Below the pieces are notes generated by a model. The model did not search any database and was not told the DNA's origin. It was given only the letters and a program-made list of their open reading frames with translations. The position numbers and the translations under genes were made by a program. DNA of 33,905 bases. Source: Prado023 sp039812125 (lineage in GTDB: Bacteria > Actinomycetota > Actinomycetes > S36-B12 > CAIYMF01). Of this stretch, positions 1 to 8,499 are shown piece after piece; the first letter of the stretch is position 1, and each line of letters begins with the position of its first letter. The stretch covers positions 1 through 33,905 of the forward strand of contig JBDHZV010000020.1 of the NCBI GenBank assembly GCA_039812125.1, written 5' to 3'.

Positions 1-3000
1 GAGTTCGGGGATGCGCGCGAAGAAGCGGCCGAGCGGGCGGTTGGGGTCGAGGTCGAGGGCGGCCACCGGGGCGGCCACCGGGGCGGCCACCGGGGCGGGC
101 GAGGCGACCGGCCGCGCCACCGGGGCGGCCACCGGGGCGACCACGGGCGCGGTCACTGCCGTGACAGCGGCGGGAGCGGCTGGGCTCGACTGCGGGGCGC
201 CGAGATCGACCACTCGCAGCCGCCGGTGCGCGACCTCCAGGACCGCGTCCGGACGACCCGTCACGTCCTGCAGCCAGCGCTGCCACGCTGCGGGGTCGAC
301 GATGCGGTACGCGTAGCCCAGCTCGCTCGGGGAGCGGTGCCGGCCGTCGGGCATGGGCGTCCAGCGCAGGAGCGCCATCGCGATCTGGGAGCCGAAGCCG
401 GCTGCCAGCCGCAGGGCGTACTGCACCGGGTAGGCCCCGCCCAGCGACAGGTTCAGCTGGCCGAGGTCGGGGTCGGGGACCTTGTAGTTCGGGACGGGCG
501 GGATCAGGCCGGTCTCCAGGGACTTGATGGCGACGACGTCCTCGATGCCAGCGCCCATGGCGTGCCCGGTGAAGCCCTTGGTGTTGGTGATGACGATGGA
601 GTCCGCAGCCGCACCGAACACCCGGCGCAGCGCGTTGATCTCCGCTGCGGCCGACCCGCCTCGTGCCGGGGTGTAGGTCTCGTGGGACACGAACACCATG
701 TGCGGCGCGATCGCGGTGCGGTCGATGCCGCGGGCCTCCCCGCGCCGGACGAGGCCCTCCATGACCTGCCCGACGTGCTCGACGTCCAGGCGGGTGCCGT
801 GGAAGGCGCTGTTGGCGGTGACCGCCCCGAGCACCTCGCAGATCGGCTGCAGGCCGCGCTCACGGGCCGACTCGGCGGACTCCACCACGAACGCGGCAGC
901 GCCCATGCCCACCACCATGCCGTGACGACGGCGGTCGAACGGGGTGGCCACCTCGGAGACGATGTCCTCGGTCGCCGCGGCGCCGGAGGCCAGGAAGCCC
1001 GACCCGACCCACGGCAGCAGGGTGTCGCTGGTGACGTCGTCGGCCGAGACCACGACGACCCGTCGGCAGCGCCCGCTGGCGATCCAGTCCTCGGCCACCG
1101 ACAGCGCCTGCGTCGCGCTGGCACACGCGGCGTTGACCTGGGTGTTCGGGCCGCGCGCGCCGATGAGCTCGGCGAACTGCGAATGACCCATTGCCAGGCA
1201 CTTGAAGATGAACCGGCGATCGAAGGTGAACGCCTCGACCTCGAGCAGGTGGCGCAGCTCGGCGATCCGCCGGTCGACCTCGGCAGCGGCGGGCTCGGAG
1301 CCCGTCATGCGTGCCCGGATCGCCTCGAGGGCGAGCAGCTGCTCGCGGCGACCGCGATCCGTCATGTACTTCTCGATGTCCTGGGCGAAGGCGTCGTACC
1401 CGGGGAACGCCGAGGCGAAGATGACCCCCGTGTCGTCGCGCATCGACTCCGGAAGGCCCCAGCGCTCGGGCAGCTGCGTGCCCAGCGTGGTGGCCCGGTA
1501 GCGCATGACCAGCGGGATGCCCGCGTCGCGCAGCGCGTCGAAGCCCGCACCGATGGCCAGCCGCGTCACGGTGTCCAGGGCGGCGTCCCGGGCCGCCTCG
1601 ACGCCGAACTCGTCGACGACGTTGAGGGGAGCGGCCCGACCGGCGAGCTTGATGACGCCGGACTCGTCGTCGATGGTCTCGAACACCGGGTCCTGGCCGG
1701 CCTTCTTGACCAGCCGGGTGATGCGCTTGTCGACCATCGACTCGCGGAAGCGCCGCGGGATGGTGTCGATGAACTGCTGGCCGCCGAGGATCCGGGCGAC
1801 GTTCTCGTCATCGAAGACCCGCTCCACCCCGGGCAGCCCGAGGGCGGCCCCGGTGATCGTGACCGGCGCGGACGTGGCCGGCGCGGCCGTGCCGCCCGGG
1901 TGGCCGGTCATGGGTGCGGCCGCGGTGCCGGAGTACACCCGCATGCCCTGCTCCAGAACGTCGGCGAACAGGCGGCCGAGCTCCTCGTAGCGCGACGTCG
2001 TCATGGCAGTCCTCGGGGTGATGGGGGCGGACGGGGCGGGGGTGGACGCAGTGGCGGCCGGTGCCGGGGCGGTGACCGGTGCCGGGGCGGGAGCCATCGC
2101 AACGGCGACCGGGGCCGACACCGGAGCCGTCACCGGCGCCGCGGCCTCCTCGGCGGCCGGCGCCGTGAAGCCCAGGCCGGCGGCGTAGAGGCCGCACAGC
2201 GCCTGGTTGAACGAGGCGATGTCGCCCAGCTTGGGGTGGTTGGTGAACAGCGCGAGGACGTCGTCGTGCTGGGAGCCGAGGACCTCGTCGACGAAGCCGT
2301 GCAGGGCCTTCTTCGGCCCGACCTCGACGAAGACCCGCGCGCCGGCGTCGTACAGGGTGTGCAGTCCCTTGACGAACTGCACGGGCTCGGCGATCTGTCG
2401 GCCGAGGATCTCGAGCATGTACTCCGTGTCGGCGTCCTGGGGGTAGAACTCACCGGACACGTTGGCCACGAGCGGCAGCCGCGGTCCACGCACCTCGAGG
2501 CGGCGCATGGCGACCTTCAGCGGCTCGCTGGCACCGGCCACGATCTGGGTGTGGAACGCGTGCGACACCGGGATGCGCATCGCCGTGATCCCCGCCGCGG
2601 TGAACGCCTCGACAGCGGACTCGACGGCCTGCGTGGCCCCGCCGATCACCGCCTGGGAGTTGGAGTTGATGTTGGCAACGACCACGTAGCCGTCCACACC
2701 GTCGACGATGCGCTGGATGTCGGCCAGCGGGCCGAACACGGCAGCCATCGCCCCGTTGTCCTCCTGCGACACGTGGGTCATCTCCCGCCCGCGTGCGCTG
2801 ACCGCCTCCAGGGCGGCGTCGAAGGTCAACGACCCGGCCGCGACCAGGGCCCCGTACTCGCCGAGGCTGTGGCCCATCACCAGGTCCGGGGTGACCCCGT
2901 AGGCCTTGAGCAGGGCGGCCATCGCCGCGTCGGTGGTCAGCACGGCTGGCTGGGTGATCTCGGTCTGCAGCAGCTGCTGGTTGAGCCGCTTGACCGTGTC

Positions 3001-4983
3001 GGGGTCGGTGGAGTCCGAGAACACGAAGCTGCTCAGCGGCCGACCCAGCAGCGGGGTCATGATCCGGTCGGCCTCGTCGTAGATCTCCCGGACGATGGGC
3101 TCCTGCTCACGCAGGACCGACAGCATGTTGACGTACTGGCTGCCCTGCCCGGTGAACAGGAAGGCGACCTTGGGCGCCGGGCCGCGCCCGACGAACACGC
3201 CCTGGGAGCGCAGCAGCCGGAACATCGCCGGGTTGTTGGCGGCCAGGGCCTGCGCGGCCTTCTCAGCCTTCTTGGCCAGGTCCGCGGCGTCGACGAAGTC
3301 GATGGCCACGCGGATCGCGGCACCGGCCAGGACGGGGTCCGGAGCTGCGATGGCCGGAGTCCGCCCATCGGAGGCCTCGGCGGCCAGCGCGCGGAGCTGG
3401 GCGATCACCGCCGCCTCGTCCGCCCCGCCGACCACGGCGGCACCGCGCAGGGGGGCCCGTCGGGCCGGCGCGGGAGCGGGTGCGGCAGCCGCAGCGGGTG
3501 CGGCCGGGGCGACCGGTGCGGCCGGGAGGGCGGCGCTGGCGTGGATGCGGGGCTCGGTGCGGTACCGACCGGGCACGTACTCCTCCATCACGACGTGGAA
3601 GTTGGTCCCGCCGAAGCCGAACGCCGAGACGCCGGCGCGGCGGGGGTCGGCCCCCGAGTGCGCCCACTCGCGCAGCTCGGTGTTGACCCGGAACGGCGTG
3701 CTGGCCCAGTCCACCTTCGGGTTCGGGTCGTTGAAGTGCAGGCTCGGGGGGAGCACCTTCTCGTGCAGGCTCATGGCGGTCTTGAAGACCCCCGCGGCGC
3801 CGGCGGCGGCCTTGAGGTGGCCGATGTTGGACTTGACCGAGCCCAGCGCGATGCTGCCCGGGGCCACGCCGTGGCTGGCGAAGACCTCGTTGAGGCTGCC
3901 CAGCTCGGTGGCGTCGCCGACCCGGGTGGACGTGCCGTGGGCCTCGATCATCCCGACCGTGGCCGGGTCGGCCCCGGCGTTGAGCCAGGCCCGGCCGATC
4001 GCCAGCCGCTGGCCGATCGGGTTGGGGGCGGTGATGCCCTTGCCCTTGCCGTCGCTGGAACCGCCGATGCCCAGGATCAGCGCGTAGATCCGGTCGCCGG
4101 CCTTCTCGGCGTCGGAGAGCCGCTTGAGCACGAACATGGCCGCACCCTCGCCCATGACGAAGCCGTCGGCGCCGGCATCGAAGGGCCGGGTCCCGGTGGC
4201 CGACAGCGCGCCGATCTTGCAGAAGCGGACGAACGCCCCGGGGCTCATGTTGCGGTCGATCCCGCCGGTGATGACCGCGTCGTAGTGGTGGGACTGCAGC
4301 CCGCCCACCGCCGCGCTCATGCCGGCCAGTGCCGAGGCGCACGCGGCGTCGGTCGTGAAGTTGGGACCGCGCAGGTTGAACATCGCCGCGACCCGGCCGG
4401 CCAGGATGTTGGCCAGCTCGCCGGGCATGGTGTCCTCGGTGATCGTGGGCAGCCCCGCGAGGAACCGCTCGCGCGCCTCGCCCCGGATGGCCTCCTGGAC
4501 GTCGGCGGGCAGTGCTGCGAACGAGGGCGCGGCGGCCAGCTCGGCGTCGAACTCCGGGTAGGCGATGCGCAGCGTGGTGCGCACGTACTTGTCACCACCC
4601 AGGGCGTTGCCCAGGATCACCCCGACCCGGTCGCCGTCGACGTCCCAGCCCGGCCAGCCGGCGTCGACCAGGGCGGCGCGGGCCGCCGACAACGACCACT
4701 TCTGGCCGTCGTCGAAGTGCGCGGCGACGTTCGGAGGCACGGGCAGCTTCCACGCCCGCGGGTCCCACGGGAACTCCCGGACCCACCCGCCGATGCGCGA
4801 GTAGGACTTGTCCGGTGCGCTGGGGTCCGGGTCGTAGTACAGCTCCGGATCCCAGCGCTCGGTCGGCACGTCACTGATCGAGTACCGGCCGCCGCGGATG
4901 TTGGCCCAGAAGGCCTCGGCGGTGGGCGCGTCGGGCATGATCGCGCTGATCCCTACGACAGCAACGGGCTCGGCGTGGGTCAT
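1..4983 (-). CDS. Partial Pfa-like type I polyketide/secondary-lipid synthase, KS-AT-KS (C-terminus beyond window)
   Basis: The first 1661 codons are present and the frame is still open at base 1. Domains in order: ketosynthase 1 (about residues 5-435, Cys215 in DAACASA, His349 in HGTST, His389 in SNIGH); an Ala/Pro linker (about 480-505); an acyltransferase (about 604-890, Ser706 in GHSLGE and HAFH at 808-811, the signature of malonyl-specific ATs); a long Ala/Pro/Val linker; then a second ketosynthase (about 1040-1540, Cys1287 in AACASA, His1434 in HETYT, His1474 in GHAMG). An (APVA)n linker follows at the window edge. No ACP (DSL-type motif) lies in the visible part, so carrier and reductive domains should lie beyond base 1. 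The ATG is preceded by GGGAGG at 4989-4994 with a 5-base spacer. It is 33 bp downstream of the acyl-CoA dehydrogenase stop. Inferred role: iterative assembly of a long acyl chain with the neighbouring PfaD-like reductase. The product is unknown. Confidence 0.88.
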   Translation of the reverse strand, partial: MTHAEPVAVVGISAIMPDAPTAEAFWANIRGGRYSISDVPTERWDPELYYDPDPSAPDKSYSRIGGWVREFPWDPRAWKLPVPPNVAAHFDDGQKWSLSAARAALVDAGWPGWDVDGDRVGVILGNALGGDKYVRTTLRIAYPEFDAELAAAPSFAALPADVQEAIRGEARERFLAGLPTITEDTMPGELANILAGRVAAMFNLRGPNFTTDAACASALAGMSAAVGGLQSHHYDAVITGGIDRNMSPGAFVRFCKIGALSATGTRPFDAGADGFVMGEGAAMFVLKRLSDAEKAGDRIYALILGIGGSSDGKGKGITAPNPIGQRLAIGRAWLNAGADPATVGMIEAHGTSTRVGDATELGSLNEVFASHGVAPGSIALGSVKSNIGHLKAAAGAAGVFKTAMSLHEKVLPPSLHFNDPNPKVDWASTPFRVNTELREWAHSGADPRRAGVSAFGFGGTNFHVVMEEYVPGRYRTEPRIHASAALPAAPVAPAAPAAAAAPAPAPARRAPLRGAAVVGGADEAAVIAQLRALAAEASDGRTPAIAAPDPVLAGAAIRVAIDFVDAADLAKKAEKAAQALAANNPAMFRLLRSQGVFVGRGPAPKVAFLFTGQGSQYVNMLSVLREQEPIVREIYDEADRIMTPLLGRPLSSFVFSDSTDPDTVKRLNQQLLQTEITQPAVLTTDAAMAALLKAYGVTPDLVMGHSLGEYGALVAAGSLTFDAALEAVSARGREMTHVSQEDNGAMAAVFGPLADIQRIVDGVDGYVVVANINSNSQAVIGGATQAVESAVEAFTAAGITAMRIPVSHAFHTQIVAGASEPLKVAMRRLEVRGPRLPLVANVSGEFYPQDADTEYMLEILGRQIAEPVQFVKGLHTLYDAGARVFVEVGPKKALHGFVDEVLGSQHDDVLALFTNHPKLGDIASFNQALCGLYAAGLGFTAPAAEEAAAPVTAPVSAPVAVAMAPAPAPVTAPAPAATASTPAPSAPITPRTAMTTSRYEELGRLFADVLEQGMRVYSGTAAAPMTGHPGGTAAPATSAPVTITGAALGLPGVERVFDDENVARILGGQQFIDTIPRRFRESMVDKRITRLVKKAGQDPVFETIDDESGVIKLAGRAAPLNVVDEFGVEAARDAALDTVTRLAIGAGFDALRDAGIPLVMRYRATTLGTQLPERWGLPESMRDDTGVIFASAFPGYDAFAQDIEKYMTDRGRREQLLALEAIRARMTGSEPAAAEVDRRIAELRHLLEVEAFTFDRRFIFKCLAMGHSQFAELIGARGPNTQVNAACASATQALSVAEDWIASGRCRRVVVVSADDVTSDTLLPWVGSGFLASGAAATEDIVSEVATPFDRRRHGMVVGMGAAAFVVESAESARERGLQPICEVLGAVTANSAFHGTRLDVEHVGQVMEGLVRRGEARGIDRTAIAPHMVFVSHETYTPARGGSAAAEINALRRVFGAAADSIVITNTKGFTGHAMGAGIEDVVAIKSLETGLIPPVPNYKVPDPDLGQLNLSLGGAYPVQYALRLAAGFGSQIAMALLRWTPMPDGRHRSPSELGYAYRIVDPAAWQRWLQDVTGRPDAVLEVAHRRLRVVDLGAPQSSPAAPAAVTAVTAPVVAPVAAPVARPVASPAPVAAPVAAPVAALDLDPNRPLGRFFARIPEL
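61..138. repeat. 12-bp in-frame tandem repeats coding an (APVA)n linker
   Basis: The unit GGCCACCGGGGC occurs three times head to tail at 61-96 and, with one mismatch in the first of two copies, again at 115-138. On the minus strand each unit codes Ala-Pro-Val-Ala, giving a flexible interdomain linker between the second KS and the next domain of the synthase. Similar but less regular Ala/Pro linkers are coded near 2030-2160 and 3460-3540. The copies are in frame, so the copy number can change without a frameshift. Confidence 0.8.
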
Positions 4984-4988
4984 GGGGG

Positions 4989-4994
4989 CCTCCC
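4989..4994 (-). promoter_or_regulatory. Shine-Dalgarno of the synthase gene
   Basis: GGGAGG on the minus strand, five C residues before the ATG at 4981-4983. It fixes the start of the synthase, which places the KS motif EPVAVVGIS only five residues from the N-terminus. Confidence 0.8.
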
Positions 4995-5016
4995 TGGGTC
5001 GGACGTGCAGCGGGCC

Positions 5017-6684
5017 TCAGCGGCCGTAGAGGGTGTCTGCCAGCGCGGACATGTCGGCCACGAGGCCGGCCTGCGCCGCGCGGATGCCGTCGAGGCGCAG
5101 GGCCACCGGCAGCGTGGGGTCGAGGGGGGTGCCCGGTGCGGCGGCGCCGACGACCCAGCGCATGCCGTCCTCGGCGACCTTCAGTGCGGCCTCGCGGGCG
5201 AAGATCCGCGCGATCGTCGCCAGGGCGGCGGCGTCGAAGCGGCGGTCGGCCTTGTCCGAGAGGGTCCCGTTGCCGGCAGCGGCGGCCCGGCGGCTCAGCG
5301 CGGCGGCGGACTCCGCGGTGGCGACGAGCTCACCCAGGCGGAACAGCACATGCTGGTGGCGGGTCAGGCGCCCGGCCTGGCAGGCGGCGAACACCCCGGC
5401 CAGGGACTCCAGCGCCAGGGCCGCGGTCCCGGCGCCGACCTCGGGGTCGGTCGCGTGCAGCGCAGCCATCTCGGCGGCCATCGCGTGGTAGTAGCCGCCG
5501 CGGGACTTCAGGTGCTCCTGCCAGCGGTCACGGGCGATGGTCATCTCCAGGACCTCGGAGGTGCCCTCGTAGATGGTCGTGATCCGCACGTCGCGCTTGA
5601 TCTTCTCCACGACGTACTCGCGGGTGAACCCGTAGCCGCCGTGGGCCTGGATCGCGTCCTCAGCGGCGGCGTTGCCGGCCACGGTCGCCATGTACTTGGC
5701 GATCGCGCCCTCGGTGTTCATCGCGCCGTTCTCGCCGAGGCCGTCGTCGATCTTGACCGCGGTCTGCTCGATGAACGCCCGGGCGGCCTCGAGGCGGACC
5801 ACGTGCGGCACGACCAGCTTGTGGGTGTAGCCCTCCTTCTCGGCCAGGGGGCTGCCGCCGGCGATCCGGCTGCGGGAGTACTCGATGGCGCGGTCGACGG
5901 CCTCCCAGCCGCCGCCCAGGCCGAACGCGGCGACCATCAGGCGGGTGTAGCCGAACACCTGCTGGGCCTGCACGAGGCCCTTGCCCTCGACGCCGCCGAC
6001 GAGGTTCTCGACGGGCACCTCGACGTTGTCCAGGAACAGGGCGGCGGTGTTCGACAACCGGATGCCGTGCTTGTCCTCCGGCTTGGCGCTGGTGAACCCG
6101 GGCGTGTCCTTCTCGACCACGAACCAGCTGGGCCCGCCGGGGGCCAGGGCCAGGATCGTGGTGGCATCGGCGATCGAGCCGTTGGAGATCCACTGCTTGG
6201 CGCCGTTGATCCGGTAGGCGCTGACCTCGCCGTCGACCTCGATCGGGACGGCGCGGGTCTTCAGGGCGCCCAGGTCGGAGCCGGCCTCGGGCTCGGTGGC
6301 GCCGTAGGCGAAGACGATGCCCTCCTCGGCGATCCGGCCCAGCCACTGGGCCTTCTGGTCCTCGGTGGCCCCGACCAGGATCGGGTCGCTGCCCAGGAAG
6401 GTCGCGAAGATCGCGGTGGCCAGGCCGATGTCCTTGCGGGCCAGCACCTCGCACAGCAGGTACGAGTCGAAGGCGCCCCCGCCCATGCCGCCGTACTCCT
6501 CGGGCACGAAGACCAGCTGGATGCCCAGGTCGGCCGACATCGCCCGGACGGTGTCCTCCGGGCAGATGTCCTCGTGATCCAGGTCCAGCACACGTGCCGG
6601 GGGCAGCGCGTCGGAGAGGTACTCCCGAAGCCCCTCCACCATGAGTCCCAGCGTCTCGGCGTCCAGGCCCTCGCCCATGCTCAT
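5017..6684 (-). CDS. Acyl-CoA (or acyl-ACP) dehydrogenase of the lipid-synthase operon
   Basis: A 555-residue flavoprotein of the acyl-CoA dehydrogenase family. Visible landmarks are the FAD/substrate motif AYGATEPEAGSDLG, KQWISNG, and the C-terminal signature GGYGFTREYVVEKIKRD followed by IYEGTSE. Glu373 in that last motif corresponds to the catalytic base of the VLCAD/short-chain group. About 150 residues follow the core, longer than the usual 380-residue enzymes and closer to VLCAD-like or PKS-associated forms. The ATG at 6682-6684 was chosen because GGGAGGAG (6692-6699) precedes it by seven bases; an upstream in-frame ATG at 6786 has no such site. It lies 33 bp before the synthase and 148 bp after the PfaD-like gene, on the same strand. 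Inference: it desaturates, or sets double-bond position in, the acyl product or its CoA ester. Ordinary beta-oxidation is the alternative. Confidence 0.9.
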   Translation of the reverse strand: MSMGEGLDAETLGLMVEGLREYLSDALPPARVLDLDHEDICPEDTVRAMSADLGIQLVFVPEEYGGMGGGAFDSYLLCEVLARKDIGLATAIFATFLGSDPILVGATEDQKAQWLGRIAEEGIVFAYGATEPEAGSDLGALKTRAVPIEVDGEVSAYRINGAKQWISNGSIADATTILALAPGGPSWFVVEKDTPGFTSAKPEDKHGIRLSNTAALFLDNVEVPVENLVGGVEGKGLVQAQQVFGYTRLMVAAFGLGGGWEAVDRAIEYSRSRIAGGSPLAEKEGYTHKLVVPHVVRLEAARAFIEQTAVKIDDGLGENGAMNTEGAIAKYMATVAGNAAAEDAIQAHGGYGFTREYVVEKIKRDVRITTIYEGTSEVLEMTIARDRWQEHLKSRGGYYHAMAAEMAALHATDPEVGAGTAALALESLAGVFAACQAGRLTRHQHVLFRLGELVATAESAAALSRRAAAAGNGTLSDKADRRFDAAALATIARIFAREAALKVAEDGMRWVVGAAAPGTPLDPTLPVALRLDGIRAAQAGLVADMSALADTLYGR

Positions 6685-6691
6685 CGTGCGG

Positions 6692-6699
6692 CTCCTCCC
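6692..6699 (-). promoter_or_regulatory. Shine-Dalgarno deciding the acyl-CoA dehydrogenase start
   Basis: GGGAGGAG on the minus strand, seven bases upstream of the ATG at 6682-6684. It is the reason for preferring this start over the upstream in-frame ATG. Confidence 0.8.
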
Positions 6700-6736
6700 A
6701 GCGGCTGCGGATGCGATCGTCCGCCCCACACTAGGC

Positions 6737-6763
6737 TCGGCCGGCGAAGGCCTCTCCGGCCGA
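6737..6763. promoter_or_regulatory. Inverted repeat upstream of the acyl-CoA dehydrogenase
   Basis: Perfect 8-bp arms TCGGCCGG and CCGGCCGA are separated by 11 bases in the 148-bp gap between the PfaD-like gene and the dehydrogenase. On the minus strand it lies just upstream of TAGTGT (6728-6733), a possible -10, so it could be an operator of an internal promoter. It could also be an RNA hairpin; no T-run follows it. GC-rich arms of this length can occur by chance, so confidence is low. Confidence 0.35.
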
Positions 6764-6832
6764 AGTGACCCGACTCGGGGGACCAAGGACCATTACCCAC
6801 TGGTACCGCGGACAGGTGCCCCAGCCCTGCTG

Positions 6833-8284
6833 TCACTGCCGCACCAGCCCGGCCAGGACGTGCTCGACGACGGCGCGCGCCGGGTAGAGCGCCACCCCCT
6901 CGGGCACCTGCTGCTGCAGGGTGCGCACGGTCGTGAAGTCCTCGCCCGAGGTGATGATCGCCGGCTCGACCGACCCGTTCGGCCGGTGCTGGGGCATCCC
7001 GGCCGCGGACATCAGCGCGTTGCACAGGCAGCGCCGGCCCTCGGCGTTCTCAGCCCGGCCGCCCTTGCGCTTGGTGTAGACCGCCAGCGGCTCGGCGGGG
7101 CAGCGGTAGTCGATGCCGCCGCCGGGCTTCTTGTAGGGCACCCGCAGCGCGCCGAGGTCGCAGACCGCCTGGCGGGCCGCGGCGACCGCGGGGTCGCTGG
7201 CGGTGCCCTCGAGCTGGACGACCCGGAACGGGAAGCCGGTGGGGGAGACCCGCCAGTCGCTGCGCACGTCCACGGTGCCGGCCAGGACCTGCGAGACGAC
7301 CTCGGTCTTGTACTCCTCGGCCATGCCGGACTCCGCGCAGAAGGCGAACGCGGTGCCGACCTGGACGCCGACGGCGCCCAGGGACACGGCATGCCCGAGC
7401 CCCTCCGGGGTCCCGTACGAGCCAGCCATCCAGAACGGCAGCCCGAGGGCGGCCAGCGCGGCCATGTCGGGGCGGTCCCGCTCGTCGTAGACCGGCTGGC
7501 CCAGCTCGTCGGTGCGGCGCGGGCCCCGGGGCGGGGCGTTGTGCCCGCCGGCGCTGGGGCCCTCGACGACGAAGCCGAACGGGCAGGTGTCCGGGTTGCC
7601 GGCCAGTCCCGCGGCCAGGTCGACCGAGGAGATGATCGCCAGGAACCGGGGAGCCGCCAGCGGGCCCGCCGCCGCCCCGAGGATGTCGCGGGGGCTGCAG
7701 CGCAGCATCACGGGCGGGTCGTCGGAGCGCATGCCCTGGGCGCGGATCGAGAACGCCACGTCCTCGCCGCGTGCCAGCGTGCGGATGTAGCCCGGGATCT
7801 CGGCCGGGTTGCCGGCCCCGACGATGACGTAGTCGACGCCGGCCAGCATCGCGCCGAGCAGGCCCCACGGCAGCGGCATCTCGATCTTGCGCAGGAAGTT
7901 GATCCCCACCGGCCCGGTGTGGCCCTCCTTGGCCAGCCAGACCTCGACGAAGCTGCCCACGACCGTGAGCTCCTGCAGGGCCATCGCGGGCTCGACGGTG
8001 AACCGGGGGACGGTGCGGAACGGCTCCTTGGGGCCGATGCCGCCGTGCACGTAGTAGGTGCGCATGATCCGGCGGGCCATGGCCGGGATGGGGAACTGCC
8101 CGAGCGCGCGGCGGACGTGCCCACCGGGGTCGCCCATCTGCAGCCGTCGGGCGAGCACCACGTCGAGTGCGGTGCCGGAGACGACGCCGAGCTGGCCGGC
8201 GCGGCACACCGCGTTCGCCAGCTCCCAGCCGGACACCGCCACACCCATGCCGCCCTGGATGATGGTCGGCAGTCCAGCGTTCAT
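6833..8284 (-). CDS. PfaD-family FMN enoyl reductase (nitronate monooxygenase-like)
   Basis: A 483-residue protein of the FMN-binding TIM-barrel family that includes nitronate monooxygenases and PfaD, the trans-acting enoyl reductase of polyunsaturated fatty acid synthases. The N-terminus IIQGGMGVAVSGWELANAV is the flavin-binding start of the barrel. GPSAGGHNAPPRG carries the family histidine (His248). The C-terminal part has RCPAEPLAVY and RRCLCNALM, typical of PfaD proteins and absent from short nitronate monooxygenases. The ATG at 8282-8284 is chosen because the conserved barrel begins at once; the ORF upstream of it is low-complexity and overlaps a palindromic operator. No strong Shine-Dalgarno is seen (GGAAG lies 11 bases upstream). 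It is the first gene of the inferred operon with the dehydrogenase and the KS-AT-KS synthase. Inferred role: reduces enoyl intermediates made by that synthase. Confidence 0.88.
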   Translation of the reverse strand: MNAGLPTIIQGGMGVAVSGWELANAVCRAGQLGVVSGTALDVVLARRLQMGDPGGHVRRALGQFPIPAMARRIMRTYYVHGGIGPKEPFRTVPRFTVEPAMALQELTVVGSFVEVWLAKEGHTGPVGINFLRKIEMPLPWGLLGAMLAGVDYVIVGAGNPAEIPGYIRTLARGEDVAFSIRAQGMRSDDPPVMLRCSPRDILGAAAGPLAAPRFLAIISSVDLAAGLAGNPDTCPFGFVVEGPSAGGHNAPPRGPRRTDELGQPVYDERDRPDMAALAALGLPFWMAGSYGTPEGLGHAVSLGAVGVQVGTAFAFCAESGMAEEYKTEVVSQVLAGTVDVRSDWRVSPTGFPFRVVQLEGTASDPAVAAARQAVCDLGALRVPYKKPGGGIDYRCPAEPLAVYTKRKGGRAENAEGRRCLCNALMSAAGMPQHRPNGSVEPAIITSGEDFTTVRTLQQQVPEGVALYPARAVVEHVLAGLVRQ

Positions 8285-8320
8285 CTCGTCACTCGCTTCC
8301 GTCGGGGTTACACGACCGTA

Positions 8321-8338
8321 ACCTACGGAACCGTAGGT
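8321..8338. promoter_or_regulatory. 18-bp perfect palindrome, probable repressor operator of the PfaD/synthase operon
   Basis: ACCTACGGAACCGTAGGT has 8-bp perfect arms around AA. A further half-site CCGTA at 8316-8320 pairs with TACGG at 8324-8328, giving three overlapping half-sites. It lies 36 bp upstream of the PfaD-like ATG. On the minus strand it overlaps TAGGTT (8320-8325), a plausible -10. Size and symmetry fit TetR-family operators of lipid genes. No regulator gene is visible in the window. Confidence 0.65.
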
Positions 8339-8499
8339 ACTCCCCGCGGGGGCAGGGTCGTTGGTCCCGGGACTGCCGGGCCCTCTGGCGCGGTGGGGGC
8401 CGGTCGGGACGGGTTTCGACGACGGGATCGCCGATCCGGCCGGCGTTCCGGGCAGGCCCCGGGGGGGACTTCTGTCCGGGTGCACGGCGGCGCGCTGAA

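Noticed and set aside
61..138. Repeats considered as a CRISPR array or minisatellite
   Set aside because: The units are contiguous, 12 bp and in frame within a coding linker; there are no spacers.
226..6768. A 2180-codon open frame on the plus strand
   Set aside because: It is antisense to the synthase and dehydrogenase, has no recognisable domain, and is explained by the strong GC bias at third positions, which removes stops from the opposite frames.
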